Origin: Chitinophagaceae bacterium
GTDB lineage: Bacteria > Bacteroidota > Bacteroidia > Chitinophagales > Chitinophagaceae
DNA: 5,178 nucleotides
Assembly: GCA_947461495.1 (NCBI GenBank)
Contig: CANHLV010000153.1
Location: forward strand, 1-5,178
Reading direction: 5' to 3'
The stretch's first letter is position 1; every line of letters begins with the position of its first letter. Under the pieces are notes generated by a model. That model had not been told where the DNA came from. It searched no databases and saw nothing but the letters and a program-made list of their open reading frames with translations. Below are positions 1 to 5,178 of this stretch, piece by piece. A program made the translations under genes and the position numbers.

Positions 1-2
1 AA

Positions 3-1184
3 CAACATTTTCAAACTACTGAATTTGGCTTTAAAAAAACTGGAAATTTCAGAACCAAATTTTTATTGGAATCATTGGCTGACTTAGATAAAAGTTTGCG
101 TGAACTCGGTTCTGGACTGCTTGTTGTAAAAGGAAAGCCTGAAATAGAATTGTATCAACTCGCAGAAAAATATAAAGCACAAAAAGTATTCACCAAGAAT
201 CAAATTGGTCATGAAGAATTGGTTACACAATCTAAAGTTGCAATCGAATTAAAGAAAATAAATGCGTCCATCGAAACTTTTGATACAACATCTTTATATC
301 ATCCGAATGATTTGCCGTTTTCAATAAAAGCGATTCCTGATGTATTTACAGATTTTAGAAAACGTGCAGAGAAAGAGGCAAAAGTCAGAAAATGTTTTAC
401 TGCACCAGAATCTATAAGTTCTCCATCAATTGAGAAATTACTACTTCCTTCATTATCTGAATTGGGATTAGAAAATATTTCATTTGATTGCCGTGCAGCA
501 TATCCATTCAAAGGAGGAGAAACCGAGGGAAATAAACGAGTTTACAATTATCTAATAGAAACCCATGCCATAGCCTCTTATAAGGAAACGAGAAATGGCT
601 TGATTGGCGAAAATTATTCTTCTAAGTTTTCTCCATGGTTAGCATTTGGTTGTATTTCTCCAAAAATGATTTATCATGAGATTAAAAAATACGAATCTTT
701 ACATGTGGCAAATGATTCTACGTATTGGTTGTTATTTGAATTGTTATGGAGAGATTATTTTCAATTTATGATGCGAAAATATTCAACGCATTTCTTTACA
801 TTAAATGGAATTAATAAAAGAATGGGGTTACGCAATAAACATCATGCTGATGTATTTGAAAAATGGAAATCCGGCAATACTGCTAATGATTTCATCAATG
901 CCAATATGATTGAATTGAAACAAACAGGATTCATGAGTAACCGAGGGCGACAAAATGTTGCCAGTTATTTATGTCATGATTTGAAATTGGATTGGCGATA
1001 TGGGGCGGCCTATTTTGAAGAGCAGTTAATTGATTATGATGTTGCGAGCAATTGGTGTAACTGGGCTTATATAGCAGGTGTTGGAAATAATCCGAGAGGA
1101 GTGAGTATATTCAATATTGATAAACAAGCTAATGATTACGATAAAAATAAATTGTATAGAAATTTATGGCTGACGAAAAATTAA
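3..1184 (+). CDS. DASH-family cryptochrome/photolyase, 5' end cut by window
   Basis: This is an FAD-dependent, light-driven flavoprotein of the cryptochrome DASH group; characterised members repair cyclobutane pyrimidine dimers, mainly in single-stranded DNA, and often carry an MTHF antenna. The frame is open from base 3 and encodes family sequence (HFQTTEFGF, TGNFRTKFLLES) before any start codon, so the TTG at 66 is internal and about 40 residues of the N-terminal alpha/beta antenna domain lie outside the window. Numbering visible residues from base 3 (393 in all), the FAD-binding half shows YKETRN (193-198), LLWRDY (247-252), SNRGRQ (312-317), DWRYGAAYFE (330-339) and LIDYDVASNWCNW (342-354). 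W331 and W354 align with the electron-transfer tryptophans W359 and W382 of E. coli photolyase; D344, D346 and N350 align with its flavin-pocket D372, D374 and N378. The C-terminus is intact and ends without a eukaryote-like extension. It overlaps the next gene by 19 bases. Repair versus signalling cannot be decided from sequence. Confidence 0.95.
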   Translation, partial: QHFQTTEFGFKKTGNFRTKFLLESLADLDKSLRELGSGLLVVKGKPEIELYQLAEKYKAQKVFTKNQIGHEELVTQSKVAIELKKINASIETFDTTSLYHPNDLPFSIKAIPDVFTDFRKRAEKEAKVRKCFTAPESISSPSIEKLLLPSLSELGLENISFDCRAAYPFKGGETEGNKRVYNYLIETHAIASYKETRNGLIGENYSSKFSPWLAFGCISPKMIYHEIKKYESLHVANDSTYWLLFELLWRDYFQFMMRKYSTHFFTLNGINKRMGLRNKHHADVFEKWKSGNTANDFINANMIELKQTGFMSNRGRQNVASYLCHDLKLDWRYGAAYFEEQLIDYDVASNWCNWAYIAGVGNNPRGVSIFNIDKQANDYDKNKLYRNLWLTKN

Positions 1185-1504
1185 TATCGGATAATGGTTT
1201 ACCTACTGTTATTAAAAATTATGTTTCTGATTTATCAGACATTATTGATGAGGATAAAGACCGAATTATACAAATGGCTTGGGAAGACCGAACGCCTTTT
1301 GAAGCGATTGAGTTTCAGTTTGGGTTAAAAGAAAAAGATGTAATTGAATTCATGCGAAAAAATTCATTGCCTTCCAGTTTTAAAATGTGGAGAAAAAGAA
1401 TGAAGTCGCGTAAAACAAAACATAGTTTTCTTCGTGAGAAATCAATCGATCGTTTTAAGTGTTCCCGACAAAGAAACAGCGGTAATAAAATTGCCAAGCG
1501 ATAA
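1166..1504 (+). CDS. DUF2805/TIGR03643-type small protein, unknown function
   Basis: This 112-residue protein has no established function. The core at residues 32-80 (DRIIQMAWEDRTPFEAIEF, then QFGLKEKDVIEFMRK, then SSFKMWRKR) matches the pattern I recall for the TIGR03643/DUF2805 family of short proteins in Bacteroidota and Proteobacteria, often found beside photolyase genes; this is from memory, not a search. Residues 46-64 could form a helix-turn-helix (Gly53 at the turn, Val59 in the second helix), and residues 71-112 are strongly basic (KMWRKRMKSRKTKH, RFKCSRQR), so binding to nucleic acid is a reasonable inference. Residues 1-27 are less conserved-looking and more acidic. ATG 1166 lies inside the photolyase gene; the only later in-frame candidate start before the core, ATG 1274, would cut into it. 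No clear Shine-Dalgarno sequence precedes the start, so coupling to photolyase translation is plausible. Confidence 0.85.
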   Translation: MADEKLISDNGLPTVIKNYVSDLSDIIDEDKDRIIQMAWEDRTPFEAIEFQFGLKEKDVIEFMRKNSLPSSFKMWRKRMKSRKTKHSFLREKSIDRFKCSRQRNSGNKIAKR

Positions 1505-1520
1505 CGAATAAAACAGCATT

Positions 1521-2144
1521 ATGGATTTATTTAGCAATACTGAATTTGATAACTCATCTGACCCTAAAATAATTCACTATGATTTACCTGATGCAGATAT
1601 GATATTATTCGAAAACATTTTTTCAAATAAGGAATCTCAAAATCTCCATCAGAATTTAATTGATCACATTCAATGGCGGCAGGATAAAATCAAAATATTT
1701 GGAAAGTTAATCGACCAGCCAAGATTAACTGCTTTTTACGGAGATACAGATAAGGAATACTCTTATTCTGGGATTGTGATGAAACCCATTGACTGGAATG
1801 AGGATTTATTGTTCATCAAAAATAGAGTAGAGGAGATTGCTAAAATTAATTTTACCAGTGTTTTATTGAACTATTACAGAGATGGAAAAGACAGTATGGG
1901 ATGGCATTCCGATGATGAAAAGGAGTTGGGGCAAAATCCGGTTATTGGTTCTGTCAGTTTTGGAGAGTCTAGAGTATTTCAAATGAGACATAAGATAAGA
2001 AAAGAAAGAGTAGATATTCCATTAACTAATGGATCTATTTTATTGATGAGAGGCGCCACTCAACATTTTTGGCAACATCAAATTCCAAAATCGTCAAAAC
2101 AATTACAATCGAGAATAAACCTTACATTTAGAAACATACAGTAA
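1521..2144 (+). CDS. alkB: AlkB-family 2-oxoglutarate/Fe(II) DNA dioxygenase
   Basis: This 207-residue enzyme belongs to the AlkB family of direct-reversal repair dioxygenases, which oxidise alkyl groups such as those on 1-methyladenine and 3-methylcytosine, releasing formaldehyde and restoring the base. The sequence carries the full active site: the NYYRDG segment (117-122), the WHSDDE iron site with H129 and D131, the distal iron ligand H186 in WQHQIPK, and the 2-oxoglutarate-binding RINLTFR (R198, N200, R204). PRLTAFYGD (67-75) resembles the substrate-side segment of the ALKBH2/ALKBH3 subgroup, so it is closer to that type than to E. coli AlkB. Length is normal for a single-domain member. 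It starts 16 bases after the DUF2805-type gene with no strong Shine-Dalgarno sequence, consistent with co-transcription with the photolyase. No Ada-like promoter site is visible. Cytoplasmic; RNA substrates cannot be excluded. Confidence 0.93.
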   Translation: MDLFSNTEFDNSSDPKIIHYDLPDADMILFENIFSNKESQNLHQNLIDHIQWRQDKIKIFGKLIDQPRLTAFYGDTDKEYSYSGIVMKPIDWNEDLLFIKNRVEEIAKINFTSVLLNYYRDGKDSMGWHSDDEKELGQNPVIGSVSFGESRVFQMRHKIRKERVDIPLTNGSILLMRGATQHFWQHQIPKSSKQLQSRINLTFRNIQ

Positions 2145-2147
2145 ACC

Positions 2148-2174
2148 TTTTTTTGAATTTTGAATTCAAAAAAA
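2148..2174. repeat. Perfect AT-rich hairpin between convergent genes
   Basis: Arms 2148-2159 (TTTTTTTGAATT) and 2163-2174 (AATTCAAAAAAA) are exact inverted complements with a 3-base loop, giving a 12-bp stem with a single G-C pair. It begins 4 bases after the alkB stop codon and lies between two converging genes, a natural place for transcription to end. However, on either strand the T tract precedes and the A tract follows, the opposite of a normal intrinsic terminator, so a terminator role is only tentative. Confidence 0.5.
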
Positions 2175-2223
2175 AAGAAAAAATAAGTTTAATCGTTTTT
2201 GTATTTACCGATAACATTTGTAT

Positions 2224-3372
2224 TTATTTCCAAATAGTTTCTGGTGCTGTATATCCTGAAATTCGAAAATTATTTGTGGGTTTATTTTCTTTTTTATAAA
2301 CGCCATTTTTCAAATAAATGGCAATTGTTCCCCCAGCGCCTGATGCGAATCCCACTTGAGTTCCTGGTTCAAATATTTTTATCATAGCAATATCTGATGT
2401 AGAAATATTTAAAATCAATTCAGGATCAACTTTTACTTCGTCCAAGTATATGTCTGTACGATGTTTTCGCCACATTAAATCATCTGTTCCATCATCCATA
2501 GTTTTGACTGAAAGTCCTGCAATCCTTCCTGTGAGAAAATTAAATAAGTTTATGGAACGAGCAATATCATCTGATTCTAGTCCATCTATAATGGTACCAT
2601 CGGCTCCGGCAAACAGACCTGATACATTTTCTTTTTGAAAATCATCAATTATTTTTTTTGATTTTGATTTTACTATAATTTCTGGCATTATCGTTTTGTA
2701 TAAAGCATCATTCGCCGAAAAACGATAAAAGCTAGGAGGTTTAATCTCCTTTTGAATGGAATCATTAGGATCTTGTATACTTACGAATTTTGTAAGACTA
2801 TCAGCAATTATGTATGAAGAATCAAGGTCATTAATCAAATTGATTTCTAAGTTGTTCCCTTTATGGTTAGGTCTTGAAAAAACGATGCAAGCTGAATCCT
2901 GAAACAACATACAATCACTAAAGAAAAAATTTTCGGCGCTCAATGCTAAGTTACCGGTAACAATATTTTTATTTTTTGATAACAAAACGTAATTGATCTG
3001 TTTATCTTTTTTATATGCGTTTTTTACAGCTCCTTTTATTCTAAAAAAATTTTTTTGCATTAAAAAATTGAGTGCATAATTTCCTGGTATAATAGTAGTA
3101 TCAATGATTAGACTTGCTTGTAAATTTCCGTTTATAAGTGGGTATTTATAATGCCATTTTCTGCCGGTTAACATATTTTCTATCCATAAATGAATGCTGG
3201 CAGTTTTTATAGTTTTGAAGCTGTCAGTTAGGTTGATGTCAAAATTTATGGTATCCCCATTTATGAAAACTGAATCGTTAAAAGATGAATACAATTTGGT
3301 TTGTGTGTAACCATTTATAAATGTGAAACATAAAAACAAACCTATTAATATCGATGAAAAATATTTATTCAT
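2224..3372 (-). CDS. Secreted macroglobulin-like/TonB-plug domain protein, compact form
   Basis: This 382-residue exported protein has no assigned function. Residues 1-24 form a signal peptide (MNKY, hydrophobic SSILIGLFLCFTFI, likely cleavage after YTQ); Cys15 does not sit in a good lipobox. Residues 25-115 look like a macroglobulin-type beta-sandwich (VFINGDTINFDI early, DTTIIPGNYALNF at the end). Residues 230-237 (PEIIVKSK) resemble the linker before a TonB-receptor plug, and about 250-356 resemble the plug itself: LFNFLTGRIAGLSV, then IYLDEVKVDPELI, then IAMIKIFEP and GAGGTIAIYLKNG. There is no beta-barrel, so it is not a transporter. Related Bacteroidota proteins that I recall are roughly twice as long and continue into another beta-sandwich after the GY motif; this one stops just after ISGYTAPETIWK. 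It has its own -7 promoter element behind a terminator, so it is probably a separate transcription unit. Periplasmic or outer-membrane location is inferred. Confidence 0.85.
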   Translation of the reverse strand: MNKYFSSILIGLFLCFTFINGYTQTKLYSSFNDSVFINGDTINFDINLTDSFKTIKTASIHLWIENMLTGRKWHYKYPLINGNLQASLIIDTTIIPGNYALNFLMQKNFFRIKGAVKNAYKKDKQINYVLLSKNKNIVTGNLALSAENFFFSDCMLFQDSACIVFSRPNHKGNNLEINLINDLDSSYIIADSLTKFVSIQDPNDSIQKEIKPPSFYRFSANDALYKTIMPEIIVKSKSKKIIDDFQKENVSGLFAGADGTIIDGLESDDIARSINLFNFLTGRIAGLSVKTMDDGTDDLMWRKHRTDIYLDEVKVDPELILNISTSDIAMIKIFEPGTQVGFASGAGGTIAIYLKNGVYKKENKPTNNFRISGYTAPETIWK

Positions 3373-3408
3373 TTTTTAAATAAGGGATTAAACACGAAAT
3401 ATTTAAAT

Positions 3409-3416
3409 CAAAACTA
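3409..3416 (-). promoter_or_regulatory. Bacteroidota -7 promoter element for the plug-domain gene
   Basis: On the minus strand this reads TAGTTTTG, a full match to the Bacteroidota -7 consensus TAnnTTTG. It lies 36 bases upstream of the ATG of the plug-domain protein and downstream of the peptidase terminator, so it is well placed. No TTG element is found at the usual upstream distance, which lowers confidence. The leader would be roughly 30 bases long. Confidence 0.45.
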
Positions 3417-3461
3417 TGTTTAATTTCAGGAAAAATTGAGAGACATTGTATGTTAGTAAAT

Positions 3462-3489
3462 AAAAAACGCCCGATTAATCAGGCGTTTT
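3462..3489 (-). terminator. Intrinsic terminator of the M20 peptidase gene
   Basis: Arms AAAACGCC (3464-3471) and GGCGTTTT (3482-3489) pair perfectly over 8 bp; the 10 bases between them (CGATTAATCA) contain a small inner palindrome. Read on the minus strand the hairpin starts 21 bases after the peptidase stop codon and ends in a six-T run, the standard Rho-independent form. Four Ts also follow on the plus strand, so weak bidirectional action is possible. Confidence 0.88.
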
Positions 3490-3510
3490 ATTATTTAAAT
3501 TATGTTCTTA

Positions 3511-4875
3511 TTACATTTCTGCAAAAAACTTATGGAAATAAGGAATAGTTTCAATACCCTTATAGTAATTGGCAACATCATATTTTTCGTTGGGGCTATG
3601 AAGATTATCACTATCTAAGCCGAAGCCCATGAAAACTACTTTTAATCCCAATTCTTTTTCAAATAGAGAACAAATGGGTATGCTACCGCCACCTCTTACA
3701 GGTATTGGCATTTTGCCGAAAGTGGCTTCCATAGCCTTTGCCGCTGCTAGATATGGCTTACTGTCGATGGGTGTGATATAGGGTTCGCCGCCGTGATGCA
3801 ATTCGGCTTTAACGGTTACATATTCAGGTGCAATTTTAATAAGGTGGTTGATAATCAAATCTGACATTTTCTTTGAAATCTGATTAGGTACCAGTCTTGC
3901 AGAAATTTTTGCATGTGCTTTTGATGGCAAAACTGTTTTTGCACCTTCTCCTGTATAACCACCCCATATGCCATTCAATTCAATAGTTGGGCGGATTCCG
4001 GTTCTTTCATTGGTGGTAAATCCCTTTTCTCCCCATAATGATGCAACACCTAAATCATCGGCATATTCTTTTTCGTTGAAAGGAGCTTTAGCCATTAATT
4101 CCCTTTCAGCAGCTGTAGCTTCCAGTACATCATCGTAAAATCCGGGAATGGTAACATGATTGTTTTCATCATGCAACGATGCAATCATTTTTGATAGTAT
4201 GGTAATCGGATTGGCTACCGCTCCACCATAGACGCCACTGTGTAAATCTCTATTTGGACCGGTAACTTCAACTTCAATATAGCTTAACCCACGAACACCA
4301 ATATCGATGCTAGGTGTTTCTAAACTTATCATAGCAGAATCGCTTATTAACACACAATCTGCTTTTAATAATTCTTTGTGTTCTGAAACGAATTTGCCTA
4401 GATTAGGAGAACCCACTTCTTCCTCACCTTCGATACAAAATTTAATATTACAAGACAATGAATTGGTTTGAACCATGGTTTCAAAGGCCTTAACGTGCAT
4501 GTATACTTGTCCTTTATCATCGCAACTTCCTCTTGCATAAATTTTGCCATCAACGATTGTTGGATCAAATGGACCATGCTTCCAGAGTTCCAATGGTTCT
4601 GCGGGTTGTACATCATAATGACCATACACCAAAACCGTGGGCTTTGAAGCGTCAAATATTTTTTCACCATAAACAATAGGATGACCTGCAGTTGGATAAA
4701 TATCAACTGTATCAGCCCCTGCCTCAAGTAATCTTTGTTTGATAGCTTCGGCACATTTGATCATGTCTTCCTTGTGCTCCGATTTTGCACTGACGCTTGG
4801 TATGCGCAACAATTCAAACAGTTCATTCAAAAATCTGTCTTTGTTTTTTTCCTGATAATCTTTCCAGATTTGCAT
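3511..4875 (-). CDS. M20 family metallodipeptidase (carnosinase/CNDP-like)
   Basis: This is a two-zinc M20 peptidase that probably cleaves dipeptides, like the CNDP2/PepV-related group. In the 454-residue form starting at ATG 4875, all expected residues are present: H86 and D88 in GHYDVQP, bridging D119 in SCDDKG, catalytic base E152 and ligand E153 in EGEEEVGS, D179 in LISDS, and H426 in DNLHSPNEK. RDLHSG (209-214, H212) lies in the inserted dimerisation domain, about residues 192-345. No signal peptide is seen, so it is cytoplasmic. An in-frame ATG at 4923 would add 16 residues (MQYICALLNFKNKNIN) that do not look like the family; the start at 4875 fits the usual N-terminus (KDYQEKNKDRFLNELFELLRIPSVSA region). 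A -7 promoter element overlaps the extension, which also favours 4875. An intrinsic terminator follows the stop. The exact substrate cannot be told from sequence. Confidence 0.95.
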   Translation of the reverse strand: MQIWKDYQEKNKDRFLNELFELLRIPSVSAKSEHKEDMIKCAEAIKQRLLEAGADTVDIYPTAGHPIVYGEKIFDASKPTVLVYGHYDVQPAEPLELWKHGPFDPTIVDGKIYARGSCDDKGQVYMHVKAFETMVQTNSLSCNIKFCIEGEEEVGSPNLGKFVSEHKELLKADCVLISDSAMISLETPSIDIGVRGLSYIEVEVTGPNRDLHSGVYGGAVANPITILSKMIASLHDENNHVTIPGFYDDVLEATAAERELMAKAPFNEKEYADDLGVASLWGEKGFTTNERTGIRPTIELNGIWGGYTGEGAKTVLPSKAHAKISARLVPNQISKKMSDLIINHLIKIAPEYVTVKAELHHGGEPYITPIDSKPYLAAAKAMEATFGKMPIPVRGGGSIPICSLFEKELGLKVVFMGFGLDSDNLHSPNEKYDVANYYKGIETIPYFHKFFAEM

Positions 4876-4909
4876 GTTTATGTTTTTGTTTTTAAAATTA
4901 AGAAGTGCA

Positions 4910-4917
4910 CAAATGTA
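4910..4917 (-). promoter_or_regulatory. Bacteroidota -7 promoter element for the M20 peptidase gene
   Basis: The minus strand reads TACATTTG, an exact match to TAnnTTTG, 34 bases upstream of ATG 4875. This spacing nearly equals that of the element before the neighbouring plug-domain gene (36 bases). A TTG exists upstream but about 31 bases away, further than usual. If used, transcripts would start downstream of ATG 4923, ruling out the longer protein. Confidence 0.5.
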
Positions 4918-5040
4918 TTGCATTTACAGATTAATTGAATTTCAGCAGCAAACAATAATTGTGGAAAAAAATAGTATAATGTTTGTTTAAAATTCAACCA
5001 AATGCTATTTATTTTGCGTTACAATTGACAATTCAATTTA

Positions 5041-5095
5041 TCAGCCTTTGCCACCGGTTTTGGAGTGTATTCAAATCCGGTTCCGCAAGGGCTGA
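5041..5095. repeat. 55-base imperfect palindrome, possible REP-like element
   Basis: The outer arms TCAGCCTTTGC (5041-5051) and GCAAGGGCTGA (5085-5095) pair over 11 positions with one G-T. After a small asymmetric internal loop, ACCGG (5053-5057) pairs with CCGGT (5077-5081); after one T-T mismatch, 5059-5064 pairs with 5070-5075 (one G-T), leaving a 5-base loop. About half of its bases are G or C (29 of 55), well above the AT-rich flanks. It lies in the 242-base gap between the partial gene at the right edge and the M20 gene. No T run follows on either strand, so it is not a standard terminator. The rest of the gap shows only three short CAATT repeats at 5022-5038. Confidence 0.65.
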
Positions 5096-5117
5096 GTCTA
5101 TTTAATGAAACTAATTA

Positions 5118-5178
5118 TTAATCTGCACTATATCTTTTCTGCACATAATCCCAGTTTACCACGTTCCACCAGTTTTCA
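5118..5178 (-). CDS. C-terminal end of an unidentified protein, cut by window
   Basis: Reading inward from the right edge, the minus strand has an open frame whose last 19 codons give ENWWNVVNWDYVQKRYSAD, closed by two consecutive TAA codons (5118-5120 and 5115-5117). Three tryptophans and a regular aromatic/polar pattern in so few residues look like a genuine protein tail rather than chance, and the tandem stops support a real gene end. The family cannot be recognised from this piece. It would be transcribed in the same direction as the M20 gene but is separated from its start by 242 bases that hold a palindrome and a promoter element. Confidence 0.5.
   Translation of the reverse strand, partial: ENWWNVVNWDYVQKRYSAD

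Noticed and set aside
66..68. TTG as start codon of the photolyase
   Set aside because: Conserved family sequence is encoded in frame upstream of it to the window edge, so it is an internal leucine.
299..511. Open frame on the minus strand inside the photolyase gene
   Set aside because: It is antisense to a strongly conserved coding region and shows no recognisable motif.
1315..1497. Minus-strand open frame across the DUF2805-type gene
   Set aside because: It is antisense to a conserved small protein and resembles no family I know.
2190..2214. TAATCG/CGATAA inverted repeat after the plug-domain gene
   Set aside because: Only four contiguous base pairs with a 13-base loop, too weak to call a terminator.
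2450..2638. Plus-strand open frame inside the plug-domain gene
   Set aside because: It is the reverse reading of the conserved plug segment, with no supporting context.
3319..3336. Lipoprotein signal at Cys15 of the plug-domain protein
   Set aside because: The residues before the cysteine (LFL) do not fit a lipobox and it lies inside the hydrophobic core; ordinary cleavage after YTQ fits better.
4398..4754. 118-codon minus-strand frame within the M20 gene
   Set aside because: It is a shifted reading of the zinc-binding core, whose true frame carries all catalytic residues.
4735..4938. Plus-strand open frame over the 5' end of the M20 gene
   Set aside because: It is antisense to the conserved N-terminus; its Phe/Val-rich content comes from reading AT-rich codons backward.
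5029..5119. Plus-strand reading with protein-like sequence (ATGFGVYSNPVPQGL) over the palindrome
   Set aside because: It has no start codon, follows a stop at 5026-5028, spans only 30 codons, and is explained by the inverted repeat.

Overview
The window looks like a piece of a Bacteroidota chromosome. It is AT-rich, its genes lack clear Shine-Dalgarno sequences, two genes have upstream copies of the Bacteroidota -7 promoter consensus TAnnTTTG, and it encodes a macroglobulin-like plus TonB-plug protein of a type typical of that phylum. No lower rank can be assigned from sequence alone. No rRNA, tRNA, CRISPR array, transposase or phage gene is visible.

Left half, + strand (3-2144): a compact three-gene run, probably one operon. 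It starts with a DASH-type cryptochrome/photolyase cut by the left edge of the window (about 40 N-terminal residues missing). Next comes a small DUF2805/TIGR03643-type protein of unknown function that overlaps the photolyase by 19 bases. Last, 16 bases further on, is an AlkB-family 2-oxoglutarate/Fe(II) dioxygenase. Photolyases split UV dimers and AlkB removes alkyl lesions, so the run groups two direct-reversal DNA repair enzymes around an uncharacterised small protein.

Right half, - strand (2224-5178): reading leftward, there is first the C-terminal end of an unidentified protein at the right edge. A 242-base gap follows, holding a GC-richer 55-base imperfect palindrome and a -7 promoter element. 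Then come a complete M20 family metallodipeptidase with all expected metal ligands, a strong intrinsic terminator, a second -7 element, and a compact secreted macroglobulin-like/plug-domain protein that converges on alkB. The two convergent units are separated by 79 bases containing a perfect AT-rich hairpin.

I did not find a clearly new system. The points most worth a second look are the repair cassette with its unknown small protein, the shortened secreted plug protein, and the palindrome near the right edge.
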